This document shows, one piece after another, positions 1 to 11,614 of a stretch of DNA of 64,000 bases (the first letter of the stretch is position 1; every line of letters begins with the position of its first letter). The position numbers were made by a program, and so were the translations under genes. The stretch is from positions 47,501 to 111,500 of the forward strand of contig JAMFTG010000334.1 in assembly GCA_023974075.1 (NCBI GenBank). Reading direction: 5' to 3'. The notes under the pieces were generated by a model. It searched no databases, was not told the DNA's origin, and saw nothing but the letters and a program-made list of their open reading frames with translations. This DNA comes from Chaenocephalus aceratus (Eukaryota; Chordata; Actinopteri; Perciformes; Channichthyidae).

Positions 1-246
1 CCTGGAGCTAAAGGTGTAAACAGAGGATCCTTTGGAGTTGCATTACGACGCGTCTAAGCTCTTTTAAGAACACGAGTAGTTGGCGAACATAAAGGATAAC
101 ATTGTCATGATGTGTTTATATGTAATCTAGAATAGAAATAGGTATACAGTTGTTTGCAATGTACAGTTCTACCATACATACACACAGGCTGCTCGACACA
201 CGTTTAAAGATGTGTGTGTTTTTAACGGTTGACCAGAAGGACCTGC
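1..246. other. Unassigned flanking DNA
   Basis: No coding, RNA or repeat feature could be recognised here before the first microsatellite. Confidence 0.5.
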
Positions 247-262
247 GCGTGTGTGTGTGTGT

Positions 263-331
<69 letters not shown>

Positions 332-338
332 TGTGTAT

Positions 339-379
<41 letters not shown>

Positions 380-403
380 TGTGTGTGTGTGTGTGTGTGT
401 GAG

Positions 404-439
<36 letters not shown>

Positions 440-479
440 TGTGTGTGTGTGTGTGTGTGTATGTGTGTGTATGTGAGAG

Positions 480-511
<32 letters not shown>

Positions 512-522
512 AGAGAGTGTGA

Positions 523-560
<38 letters not shown>
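247..560. repeat. (GT)n microsatellite, interrupted
   Basis: About 310 bp of GT dinucleotides interrupted by GAGAGA, ATGT and GAGT variants. Reading frames through it translate only to Val/Cys or His/Thr runs and are not genes. The same motif appears in reverse orientation ~90 bp later. Confidence 0.97.
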
Positions 561-562
<2 letters not shown>

Positions 563-649
563 CTACTTAGCTGTTTACATAATCCAGTATGAATAAACAT
601 GAGGGGATTTATGAATAAACATGATGAGGCTGCACCACGAACATGCACT

Positions 650-650
<1 letters not shown>

Positions 651-731
<81 letters not shown>
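651..731. repeat. (CA)n microsatellite
   Basis: An uninterrupted run of about 40 CA units. With the preceding GT array it forms a large imperfect inverted arrangement (GT then CA) separated by about 90 bp of unique sequence. Confidence 0.97.
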
Positions 732-733
<2 letters not shown>

Positions 734-1422
734 CACCCGTTTCTTTTTATCAAGAAAAAACTGAACTGATATGGACATCTCCTTATTGTCTTTCTTTCAT
801 AATAAACACGGTAAACAAATGTATTTTAAAAGATTGCCTGAAGTGGACTGAAGAACGGGGACATCCATAGCCGAGAAGAATAGATACACATACTTTGAGA
901 GCCGGTGAACTGTGTTCTTACAGAGAGATAATCAAATATGCTACAAGAAATACATTTCGTATGACGCTAGTTAAATAGTCCGATAGCCTGAAAGTCTGCA
1001 AACCCAACACACTCTGGAGATTGTCAAAGTGCGGTACTTATATTAAGAAGTAAAAGCACGATGCTGTGTGCACTAAACATGTTAAAAATGGATTTGGTTG
1101 GAATATGAATATTTCTAAGTTGTCTGAACATCATTCTGTGAGGAAATGCATCTGATCTATTCCTCTAAGTTAGAACTGTTACTTTACTAAGGGATATTTT
1201 GGCTTCAATTAACTCCAGACGTGGTGAAATATGTACATATTTAAACACCAGAAAAAGAGGTTTGCAAACGTTTGTGATTGTAAGTGTTAGTGAGTCTTTA
1301 AACTCCCGGCTGCACGGGCGATACATTCAGAGAAAATTCATTTTAGAATAAAGTCTTAGGCCTAAATATGATTTATAGCACGGCCGGCAGTGGAAATAAA
1401 AATCTCTCCTGTTGGCTTCCTG

Positions 1423-1423
<1 letters not shown>
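732..1423. other. Non-coding stretch with no recognised feature
   Basis: AT-rich single-copy-looking DNA. No splice-bounded coding sequence or known repeat was recognised. Confidence 0.4.

Positions 1424-1424
<1 letters not shown>

Positions 1425-1514
<90 letters not shown>
1425..1514. repeat. (CA)n microsatellite
   Basis: About 45 uninterrupted CA units. Confidence 0.97.
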
Positions 1515-1516
<2 letters not shown>

Positions 1517-1567
1517 GCTGGGAACTCTGAGCGGCTGATGAATATGCATGCAGCATTTCTGCCGTTC

Positions 1568-2165
1568 GGTCTCACACTCGTTGTGCTTTCCTCTCCGTCA
1601 GACTGACAGCTCTCTCTCTCTCCTCCTCTCCTTCATTATATCCTCTCTTTTTCCAGTTTTCTCCCAACAGGCAGCCATTACTTCTGGCCTCCTTGCTTCC
1701 TACTCTATCTTCTCTTATCATTTCATAACTAATTTCCTTGTTCCTTACGTCATACGACCTTCCTTATTCCTTCCTGCTAATCTTCTCCATCATGTCTCCT
1801 TTCCTTGGTCCTTATGTCATTGTTCCTTCTTTATCTCCTTCCCTTTTTTTTCTTTGTTCCGTATGAGATTATTCTTCCTTCTATTCCCAACTTGTACTTC
1901 TTTCTCTCCTCTTCACTTTCCCTTTATTTTGTCCTCATTTATTTCCTCCTCTCTTGTCCTTCTTGGCTGTGTCTTTGCCTTGTTTCTACTGCATTATTCC
2001 TAATTCATCTCCTTTATCTTTTGTCTCTTTTCCTTGTTCCTCAAAATATAATTCTCCCTTCCTTCCTTCCTTCCTTGTCCAAGCTTCCTTATCTTCCTTC
2101 TTTTCCTAATTGATTTGTGCTTCTCTTCTCCGTCTTAAATGTCTCCTTTCCTTGTTCCTATTCTT
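1568..2165. repeat. Polypyrimidine (CT-rich) low-complexity tract
   Basis: The plus strand is strongly pyrimidine-biased, with recurring CTTCCTT and TTCCTTGTTCC motifs that look like a decayed simple repeat. A 151-codon open frame here is Ser/Phe/Leu-rich and reflects composition, not a gene. Confidence 0.8.
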
Positions 2166-3219
2166 CCTCCTTACCTCTTCTTTTGTAAATGTCATATTTG
2201 TCAGAATGAACAAGACATTTTTAAAGACCTTTCAGATTTGGCTAAGGACATTATGATGGTTGTCTTCTCATTATTTCTGACATTTTACAGAGTAGAAGAT
2301 CAATCAAAAAGCTCAGAGAATCAATATAATGATATGGTTTTATAAGTACCAGTTGAAGCCCTAAAGAGATGTACAAAAGTGCACATATCATGGTTAGATA
2401 TATGACTACTCTCACTGCATCTTAACAAACATATGATACAGAAGTACAGCTGATACATGGACACAGATCACTTAAAAAAGGTCAGGTCATATATTCAAAG
2501 ATGTATCAACTATCAGTGCATGTACGAAAGACATGACACACTGCTAGAAATGAAAGCTGATGCTGAGATGTATTACTGTTGCAAGCAGCTGGAAATACAA
2601 TTGATGGAAGTCATTATAAATTCATCATACACGCTCTTCTAAGGATGTGTGTTGCAATTTACCATAAAATGTGTCAATATATATTATTTATTTTATATAT
2701 ATTGCCTCGCGTTCAAATGTGCTGAATAATTAAAATAAACGTGCCTTGACCACTAGTACATCAGACTAGTGGAATACATAACATTCAAAATTATAATAAT
2801 GTAGGTGTTTATTATAATTACTTGGTAGATTTCTCTTAAATTCAACAATAAGTCAGCCTTACATAATGCCTCATTTGTAGATATACAACCTAAAATAAGA
2901 AACTGCACTTGATGTCCTTATAAAAAGGCTTTTCAAAATAAGAAAATTAAATGGAAAAAGTTGTTGTTTTTTCTGAACTTTTGAGATAAATGTCAGACTT
3001 CTTATTAACTGATGTTAGTGTTCCAGAGAGGCACAGCTTGGCATGCAAACACCCGCTATGCGCCTGCAGCAGGTTGTTCATCAGGGCTAATTACTCACAC
3101 AAATAAACCACACAGTCAGAAGGTGACTGTCACTGAACAGCCCATGATGCTAACTTATGAGACATTCAAAACGTATTGAAAAGACTGTCCCTGCTGCTGT
3201 ACATAGTATGTTACACACT
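2166..3219. other. Non-coding AT-rich stretch
   Basis: Short open frames only. Nothing resembling a conserved protein, an RNA gene or a repeat was recognised. Confidence 0.4.
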
Positions 3220-3450
3220 CAGAGGTGGGAAGTAACTAAATACATTTACTCAAGTACTGTACTTAAGTACAACTTTGAGATACTACTTCACTTGAGTATT
3301 ACCATGTTATGCTACTTTAACTGGTACATTTAACTGATAATACTTTTGTACTTTTCCTTAAGTAAGATTTAGAATGCATGTACTTGTAATGAAGTATTTT
3401 GACAATATGTGTCTACTAGTAGTAGAGGTAATGCTTCTGAATACTGAGTA
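3220..3450 (+). mobile_element. Fragment of hAT-like non-autonomous element
   Basis: Starts with CAGAGGTGGGAAGTAAC and continues with the ACTCAAGTACTGTACTTAAG block seen in a very common fish interspersed repeat with hAT-type termini. That identification is from memory. No matching right terminus was found, so the right end is approximate. Confidence 0.6.
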
Positions 3451-3485
3451 TTTCACAACATAAAAAACAACTTATTGAAGCTGTA

Positions 3486-3516
3486 ACACACACAGAAACC
3501 AGCAGACAGACACAGA

Positions 3517-3605
<89 letters not shown>

Positions 3606-3640
3606 ACACACACACATAGACATACAGACACAGAGCGACT

Positions 3641-3693
<53 letters not shown>
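3486..3693. repeat. (CA)n microsatellite, interrupted
   Basis: Two CA runs separated by a CAGAGA/CATAGA-rich stretch. The second run ends at the unique sequence TCTAGATGTG. Confidence 0.95.
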
Positions 3694-3698
<5 letters not shown>

Positions 3699-3739
3699 AG
3701 ATGTGTTCCCCCCTTGTGTGCCCAATCCCACCTGGCACT

Positions 3740-3740
<1 letters not shown>

Positions 3741-3826
<86 letters not shown>
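3741..3826. repeat. (AC)n microsatellite
   Basis: About 43 uninterrupted AC units, 47 bp after the preceding array. Confidence 0.95.
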
Positions 3827-3830
<4 letters not shown>

Positions 3831-4014
3831 CAAGAAGACACATGTCCCGCTCTTATGTGCCATGGATCACATCTGGCAAACGCAATACATGTTCAGTGTC
3901 TAATCTTTGTATATTTACTGCAGTTGTTCATGGATACCAGTAGTCTGATACAATATTTACAGTTTGAAAGGGTGTTAAATTACATTTGGTGAAGATTAAT
4001 GTTTTTTGTGTTAA

Positions 4015-4393
4015 AGGTGGAGTAGGTAAGTTTGAGAAACCGGCTCGAGATACACTTGTTATATTCCATGGAATGCTCTTAACATCCCGAAAGCAATGAA
4101 TATCTGAAGTGCTTTGACAAAAAATCCATGAAAAAATGTCATCTGTGGAAGCCGTAGCGCTGTAAAAAGCACGACCAATCATCTGAGCCGGCCCGGCTAA
4201 AGTAACTGGATGGCCTACCTGCCTGTCAGCCTTCCATCTGGGCACAAACTTATCTCGTGCCCTCATTGGTCATGTGCGTGTTCGTGTGTGTTGGAGGAGG
4301 GGCTCTGTAAGGAAGTAGCAGATTTCTTCCGTCTGTGTATTTTCAAATTCTAGCGCACTCGAGCTGGTTTCTCCAAAATTACCTACCCCACTT
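4015..4393. mobile_element. TTAA-flanked MITE (379 bp)
   Basis: Flanked by TTAA at 4011-4014 and 4394-4397. The left terminus AGGTGGAGTAGGTAA and the reverse complement of the right terminus AAGTGGGGTAGGTAA are inverted repeats, and the similarity continues to GAAACC(G/A)GCTCGAG. The TTAA target fits piggyBac or Kolobok MITEs. No transposase is encoded. Its right half recurs at about 43740-43855 inside another transposon. Confidence 0.75.
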
Positions 4394-4414
4394 TTAATGT
4401 AATAGCAGTTAAAA

Positions 4415-4535
4415 CACAAATAATGATCAAGGCTCATCTTCTGTAGAAGCCATCAATTTTCATTCAAGGCATAGTGCAATTAATGGAAAAGTGTTTTGCA
4501 TTGTCATTTAAGCAGGCTTTCCTTGGTAAGACCAA
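4415..4535 (+). repeat. Orphan copy of the tRNA-Pro array spacer
   Basis: The stretch from AAATAATGATCAAGGCTCAT through ATTTAAGCAGGCTTTCCTTG and GGTAAGACCAA matches the ~0.3-kb spacer that separates tRNA-Pro genes at 36.6-63 kb. No tRNA is attached to it. It lies ~32 kb upstream of the main array, on the far side of the zp3 cluster. Confidence 0.85.
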
Positions 4536-5756
4536 CTGTGGACTTACCAAGTCTTAATCCAAAAAGAAACTGAAAGATAATTACCAACATTAAAGTGTAA
4601 GAGACATTTATTTAAAGTTAGCTTTAGCCTTTTTGATTGAGTTGGTGCCCAAAGTGCATTAAGGAGGGAAAGATGTACAGAGTGTAACCCTCCAACAGGT
4701 GATGTCTTTGTAAGGAGGCTTTCACATCAGAGACCGAGGCCTGGATCCAAGTACACTTGAAAAGGAGTACTCGAGTTAGGTTAACATTTACTAAAGTACT
4801 TTTCGCTTTAGGTGAGAAAACGAAGTCCTGCTGTGTCCCAAGTATTTTTTTCCAATACATAAATCTTAGTATCACTTTTAAGAGCAAATAAAGACTGCAT
4901 TATAAGCCTATTAAAAGTGATACTAGGCGAAAAAGGACACTATAAAAAAGGTGCATGAGGAGACTACCCATGTTTGTAAGGTGTCATGTGTTACGTTAAG
5001 CTAATTCCATTGGATGTTGTCATATAATGACTGCTACTGTCCTGTGCTTTAGTAAAACCTCCAGTATGTGAGTGTTGAAGATATGCATAGCATACAGTGT
5101 TCTTCCAGTTATGCACTTTGTCGGTGGTGGTGTTCGAGGGAATTTGGGGATCTTTGCACAGATGTATGAGAAAATAAACCTTTTTATTTTATGTACAGTA
5201 TGTTATTATACAAATGGGATTGGAACTGGCTCTGATTTAGTGTTGATTGTTGGTGTTTTGTCATATTCTGTGTTTTTAAGAAGGCTCTTTTTAGTCAGAG
5301 CCGTTCACCGTCATTGTGAGTGACACCGTGCTGTGTGCCGTCATGGATCACTCTGGAAATGTTCCAACAAATATATAAAACATTTCAGAATCATCCTAAA
5401 CTTGTTTTCTTTCACTTTCACCTCATAAATATTGACTCACCTCACGTCATGTTTCAGTATTATCAGCAATGATTTATCCTGAAAACATGCTCCATCTATT
5501 TAAACATTTTTGATTTATTTTGATAACATTTTAATTTCATGTAAAAAAAAGTATTTTCACAAAGGACACAAAACAAAATGTTCAAATAGAAAGTTTACTG
5601 AACTCAATCAAAACATATATTTATTATTTAGTTAAAACCAAATTTTGTTTGCATCAGATCATTATCAAGCAAGTTTTTGTATAACATTATTAGTTCCTTA
5701 ATATAAAGTATCTCTAAGTGAAAGCAAATAAATGTTAAGCCATATTTATGCATGAC
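4536..5756. other. Non-coding stretch
   Basis: No gene recognised. Around 4740-4810 there is another ACTT/AGTACT-type block reminiscent of the 3220 repeat, but it is too diverged to call. Confidence 0.35.
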
Positions 5757-5823
5757 GGTGTAGTAAACCGGCGCCCCTCCGTTACAAAGCACCGTCTGTA
5801 CAGACTGAGCTACTGCAGCCTTG
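5757..5823 (-). mobile_element. tRNA-derived SINE head fragment
   Basis: On the minus strand the sequence GGCTGCAGTAGCTCAGTC contains an A-box-like TAGCTCAGT, followed ~40 bp later by a B-box-like CGGTTTACTAC. This is the layout of tRNA-related fish SINEs. The B box departs from GGTTCNANNCC, so this is a decayed copy. Confidence 0.55.
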
Positions 5824-6009
5824 ATCCACTACACAGTTTATACAGAAATAAAATCGGGGGGGGGGGGGTCCACAATGACCAATACACCTAATTAAAGCTG
5901 AACTACGTGATGAAGACCATTGTTTCTGTGTTAGCTGAATATTTTGTAGAATTCTGTTGAGTATTAAATAATTGCGTGAGTGAGGGTATTAAAATAAATT
6001 GGTCAGTAA

Positions 6010-6527
6010 CAGTGGCGGCTCCAGAGTATTTGTGTTGGGTAATCTATGGTAGGGCTAACCCATACAGTTGTGGGGCTCAAGTCAGTATTTGCAATGTAAT
6101 TACATACACGCTATATCGCCCCCCTTGACAGTGAAACGCCACGCGTGAGGTTTAGATTAGTCCAATCAAAATGGAACTGTATGAAATAAAACTGCACATT
6201 TGCGCATTTTGATCTGACCGCGGCCGCGCTGATATAATGCCAGAGAATTTTCACACCTTTAGTAAATAAAACTCCCCCACTACTCAGACTATTCCTTGCA
6301 CCCCTCTTCTAGCATAAGCCTGAATGGTCTCGACCATATTGCATCAGTAACGTGCACTTGTTACAGCAGGATCAGTTTGTGTGTTGTAGACTCGACCCTT
6401 ATATTTTCGCATGCCGTGTTCAAAGTTTAGCTTATTATTTAATTTGCTTACTTTAACATCATTTATGATGGGGCTAAGCCATTTCTTAGTATGTAGCTAC
6501 CCCAGCCATACCCTGGTGGCGCCACTG
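6010..6527. mobile_element. hAT-like element spanning the left edge of the zp3 tandem array
   Basis: Left terminus CAGTGGCGGCTCCAG and right terminus CTGGTGGCGCCACTG are imperfect inverted repeats. No clear 8-bp target duplication was found. The zp3 duplication breakpoint (6332) lies inside it, so units 2-4 carry only its right part. Confidence 0.55.
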
Positions 6528-7443
6528 AGTGTACTGTATCTTAGTGCCAAGTTTTATCATAGTATGATTTTTCATTCGAGCAAATGTGGCTATGGAAATG
6601 TTCAAGATATTAAATGTGCCTGGAAAAAGTAGGCCTATGGTATTAAGGGGGATCCCAGAGGTTGTTTTTTGTAAGTTGCCTTTATCTGTTCAGTCGCTTG
6701 AAATACTTTTTTGTATGCAAAATTGACAGTTTCTCTCCTAGTTCAATAAATATTGGGGTAAATCATTGTCTCTTTAGTCATGAATAAAAACATATTTCAG
6801 CTAAGGTGAAGAGGAGTGATAGAGTGTATTATGTACCAAGAATCAGTCTGCAATTTACAGAGTTAGACGATTACATGTGGAACAAGTCCATACACAAAAC
6901 AGGAAGGGCCAATTGAGTATAGTGCTGAAAAGCTTTGAATCCATTCTCTTTATTGTTCAGCCATAATATTCTTTGGAAAATTACTGAGTTTGGCCTTGAC
7001 CTGCTTGAAGAATACAAATACTTACATGATAAGCATTAACTGTTAACAGTTCTCGATTGGAAATTTGAACAAAACGTGTAATGTAATCATATTGCTTTCA
7101 AATATTTAGGTTGATCAATATTTCTGGGAAATTGACACACAGGAAAAAAGTTCATGACATTGAATAGACCTGGAAATGTTCCCAGAAAGAAGACGAGGTC
7201 ATCAAGATTCAGTAATACAGCTTAGTTTAAACCATTTCACACAACACAATAATTTGAGAACTTCAATTAAAAACAAAAATGTTTATTGGCCACATACAAT
7301 CTGCAATGCAAAGAGAACCAAGAATAAAAACCAAATTCAGATTGAAAAAACCAGTCAGCGAAATGGATCCATTCCTGTTGGGAGAACAACGTTTAATATA
7401 GCCGTTCAGAATAAATGTATATTGCAATACGAAAACCTTACCT

Positions 7444-10400
7444 TCAGGAATTCACATCTGTGATGGTAAATGGCCCAATGACTGCTTTTTGTACCATTCC
7501 ATGTTTCTCTGCAACAATATATATGTTAGTACAAATCAACCAAACAAGTGTAATACAGCAGAAGTTGTGTACATACCTGACGCAACACTCCTCTGCCTCC
7601 TTGACTTGCATTTCGATTCACAGCAGTCACAAAGACTGCTCTGGGCCAAGTTGTCCAGCAACTCCCAACTGAGTTCATGAAGATTGGATGAAAAGATCAT
7701 TCAAATGCATCTCAACTCTTCCAACTAAAGATTCCACAAAGTTTGAATAGTTATGAATGGGATTCATCTGTATCTTCAGTAGACTGGGCTTGAGCTGAAT
7801 AAGTCATCTCATGTAAAATAATGAAGCTACAATTCAAATTCTGATACAGTAAAGTAATATTTTTACCCATGCCCTTCGACAAAGTGGCAGGCTTTCTTAG
7901 TGCTGTCAAGACCATTGGGATCCCAAGCCAAAAGTTTGCAGTGGATAAAGACCTGTTGGGTAGAGGGGAAATATAGGCGTCATGGCATCAATTAATCTCA
8001 GTTTCCACAATAAAACCGTGTCTCTGAAAAAAAAAAAAAAGTAAAGGCCAATTTACCTCTTCTCCCATAGCAAACGTAAAGGTCTGAAGTGATAGGCGGA
8101 TCTCCGATGACTTCTTATTGATCGTGAAGACACACTTTCCAAAAGACATCTGTTGGGTTAAAGAAAATGTATTAGCATTACGACCAAAATATATTTTTGA
8201 AATGAATGCTCATTGCCATGAGTACCCTTTATTGGAGATTATAGGGTACATGGTGCTTTCAGGGTACAGCTCTGGTGTGGTAGCAGCTACACATTCGTCA
8301 AGAAGCAGCAGCAAGGGCTGATGGGTCTCCTGCACCACACTAGCCATGATGGGGATGATGGAGCCCAGAGGAAAGCGTGTAGATTCAGCAGGGCCTGAGA
8401 AGTCGTCTAGGGCAGTAAACAGGAGAAGAGTCATTAAGTTACAAAAGTCAGGGAGAGATGCTGTTCGTAGAGAGTTTCTCATGTTGTTTACCCACCATTC
8501 ATGAGGCCAATGTTAAACTGCAGATCTCCTAGACTGTAGGTTTTAAACACCGGGTCATAGATCGTAGCATACCAATCTTTGGGCCTGCAAAAAATAAAGC
8601 AGAAGGGTACAGAAAATGCTGCAAAGTGAAACTATTGAATTTATTAGTGCAAGCTTGTTTACTCCTACGGACAAATTCTTTATTCTTATTCCGCCGGGTT
8701 ATTTTGTCAGTCTTCTTCTCCCACATCGCAGAAACTCCGTTCAAATCGTTCAGGAATCTATTGCTATTACTTCTCATTCATAATTCCCGAGATACATCCC
8801 ATAATTCATCACATTTTTAACATGGAAGTCAAGAGAACCTCTTCAGACTTGAAAAATCTTCATGCGACTTCAACTGCCAACTGTTCCTTCATACTTTCCC
8901 TCAGAAACCTCATTCCAACTTTACACATCTTTGACATTATGCATATTAAACAACTTTTAAATCAGATTCAGACTTTTAGAAATATTAAACATTGCTCAGA
9001 ACTTGGTAAAGAGGCATTCTTCAGATGTTAACATTAGTGTGCATTGCACAGCTCGTTAAGGCTAGAGTGCGTGATTTCACAGCTAGAGTGGAGGACAGCT
9101 TGAAAATCGCTTTCATATATATATTTTTTTTAGACTTGCCAAACCCTACAATCCTGAGACGTAATTTTTTAATGAGAAAACATCTCGTAGCTCCATTAAA
9201 GCCCATTGTACATTCAGGCTCATCTTTCCTCACACCTTTAGTTAGCCAAAAATGGCACATTGACCCGAAAGTACACAAAGCACACTTCAGATGCCAAGGG
9301 TTCTTGAGATGCTTCACACGTTGAAATTTCACCGATATCTGTTACGGTTATTCAACAAAACGTTCACATGCAAGAGGTTTATCTCTCATTCAGAACAATG
9401 GAAAGGCTCTCCTCTCACTGATTACTGCACATCACCATGGAAACCTTTGATCTCTGGGCTCAAGCACAGGCGTTTCATAACATGATGATGTCATAACTCC
9501 AACTGACATGCTCAGAACGCCACCAAACATCACATGATGGTTAACACTGTGGCCCTGAAAAGCTCTACATCAAATCTAATTTTACGTAATGTGGTGTTTC
9601 TATGGCAACGCATCCCTCACCATAAAACACGATGTCGCTGTAACTCCAATGGACACGGTCTAATCGTCCCCCACTATTCACGTGTATATCACCGGTCCAT
9701 GCCTCAACAGCTCTATGCCAAATCTGAGATCTCACCATATGCCGTTTCCATGGAAACGCATCCCTCGCCTTAAAATACGATGCCGTCGTGATACCTAAGC
9801 AAATGGTCTAAAACAGCACCAGACTTCAGATAATTGTTAATGGTCCGGCCCTCAACAGCTCTGAGAATTATGGGGTTTATCCCATGCCGTTTCCATGGAA
9901 ACGCATCCCTCGCCATAAAACACGATGTCGTAACTGATATGAAAATAGTCAAAACACCACCAGACTTCATATCACAGTTAATGGTCCAGCCCTCAACATG
10001 TCTATGTGCCAATAGTGCATTTTCCTCAAAAGCTGTTGCCATGGCAACGCATCCATTGCAATAAAACTCAATATTGCTATAACTCCTATGAAAATGGTTT
10101 GGAAAACTTCACATTTGTGCCAACAGTCCAGCCGTGAAGACATCATACGGGACAGTTTTGAGATTTATTCAAATGCCGTTGCCATGGCAACACAATGCTC
10201 ACCATGAAATACGGTTCTCATAACTGCAGTGAAAATGCTCCAAACTCCACAGGTTTTGTAACGATGAAGCCATCCACATATCGAAGCGTATTATGGGGTG
10301 TAAAATACCGTTGCCATGGCGACAGATCATTCGCCATCAACTTAGTTCAAGAGTTTGCAGTTCAAATATTCTGCTACTTTTCCAAGCTTTATTACTTTCT

Positions 10401-11508
10401 TTTCTTATCACAATTTCAAGCCCCCAGTGTTCATGTATCATTTCAATCTAAACATTCTTCACTTTCTTCTTACACATTACATTTCAGCATAGCAATTCAA
10501 CATCAGCATAAAGTATTCCCACTAGCAATTTCTTCAGGAATTGCATTCTCTAGTTATGAACTGTTACTACTATGCTAAAAGACTTCCTCCAAAATGCAAA
10601 AAACTAGAGTGAACTTAAATGTGTGATGTTCAATTAAAACTATGGGAAAAACTCAATTGACGATGAATTGGGAACAACACCGTGTACCTTAGGGATTGTT
10701 CTCAGTAAATGGGTACATTTTTTTGTTGAAAATACTTCAATAGATAAAGCTAATTTGGGAATTGAACAGAAACAGGCTGTCGATTCCCTAAATCAGTCTC
10801 CCATTCATTGTCTATATAGCAGCTTCAGACTTTATACCAGATGCCATCACAAGTTTGAGACGGACTTCTATGGTTGGTGGCTTTGAGAGGGAGAAGCTTA
10901 TTATCAAATTGAACTTTCCCAGGCCATGAAAATGCCAAATTGGAATTGTTAGTCAAGGGTAGTGTCAACCTTTAGCACCATATGTTGGTATGAACACTAA
11001 CCTCTCATATGCACATACAACTGGGTGGGTGAAGGCCAAATTGTAAGAATCCGCAGAAGCAACGTAGGTCAGATCATTGCTGTACACCAGTGCATCCCCG
11101 GTGACCTGTTAGAGAGACAAAGATCCCCCTGACAGAGCTGTAGGAAATATAGCAGACTCACAGCTTGCAGGTTTAAAATATATATACACATACCAGTCTC
11201 CTAAAGTTACAGTCAGTGAGATCCACATAGAAGTAGGCCTCTCCTGCTGAGAAGCTAGTTGGGAAACAGTTACCCAGACGGAGAAGCGACGTGTCGGTCT
11301 GGGGTCGGCTTTCTGTCCACATCAGCGTCACAAAATCCGGCCCACAGTCCACTTTCATGTCTGCAACACAAAGAAATTAAGTTTAGACTCAACTATTTGA
11401 GTCAAGGATTATAACATGGCTTTAATTGTTTCCAGTCTTACCTGCATATACCGCCATGGCAGCTGCCAGGCTCAGAAGCAGTGCACCTTGACAAAATGAA
11501 ACCATCAT
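7444..11508 (-). pseudogene. zp3: zp3-like egg-coat gene, copy 1, exon 6 frameshifted
   Basis: Nine coding exons with GT/AG borders: 11508-11442 (signal peptide), 11360-11194, 11105-11002, 8584-8496, 8406-8226, 8149-8057, 7952-7867, 7668-7577 and 7508-7444 (stop TGA). The order and content match the ZP3 family: ZP-N half in exons 2-3, linker in exon 4, ZP-C half in exons 5-8. Exon 6 is 93 nt rather than the 106 nt of copies 2-4. A 13-nt net loss around 8111-8116 replaces the SKFEPRQ coding block and shifts the frame. Downstream codons then lose the CHFV, CDCC and CKSR cysteines, and the new frame stops only near the end of exon 9. Exon 4 is intact here. A minus-strand AATAAA lies at 7282-7287, ~160 nt past the stop. 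The shift could be real or an assembly error. An alternative splice that skips exon 6 would not keep the frame. Confidence 0.8.
9430..10325. repeat. ~145-bp degenerate tandem repeat with X-box-like palindromes (zp3 copy 1, intron 3)
   Basis: Inside intron 3, five 14-bp palindromes recur at near-regular spacing. GTTTCCATGGAAAC is at 9744-9757 and 9889-9902. GTTGCCATGGCAAC is at 10035-10048 and 10178-10191. GTTGCCATGGCGAC is at 10310-10323. Weaker relatives occur near 9436 and 9597. Between them the repeat carries blocks such as GCATCCCTCGCCATAAAACA and AATGGTCCAGCCCTCAACA. GTTGCCATGGCAAC fits the RFX X-box consensus GTNRCC-N(0-3)-RGYAAC. Confidence 0.85.
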
Positions 11509-11542
11509 GACCGAATACTTGCTACTGACACAGTGCATGTTC

Positions 11543-11614
11543 TTATACCTTGTTCCTGAGAGGCATTCATCAAGATAACGTCTTTCACCTGGTGCCTGTC
11601 AACAGTCCCAGCTG
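11543..11614 (-). promoter_or_regulatory. Core promoter of zp3 copy 1
   Basis: A minus-strand TATAA lies at 11547-11543, 35 bp upstream of the ATG at 11508. E-boxes CACCTG (11586-11591) and CAGCTG (11609-11614) lie upstream. The position of the TATA box argues for the ATG at 11508 rather than the in-frame ATG at 11538, which would lie upstream of a TATA-directed start. E-boxes bound by FIGLA are known in vertebrate zona genes; their use here is inferred. Confidence 0.5.

Noticed and set aside
150..753. Open frames of Val/Cys or His/Thr repeats
   Set aside because: Translations of (GT)n/(CA)n microsatellites with no other sequence content.
1548..2113. Phe/Ser/Leu-rich open frame resembling membrane segments
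   Set aside because: It lies entirely in a polypyrimidine tract; the hydrophobicity follows from CT-rich codons.
8626..10578. Numerous 60-127 codon open frames repeated in each zp3 unit
   Set aside because: They fall in intron 3 and the 145-bp repeat, on either strand, with no family resemblance. They recur only because the unit is duplicated.
11508..11538. Upstream in-frame ATG at 11538 as the zp3 start (and equivalents)
   Set aside because: It would lie only a few bases downstream of the TATA box, upstream of the expected transcription start. The ATG at 11508 gives a normal signal peptide.
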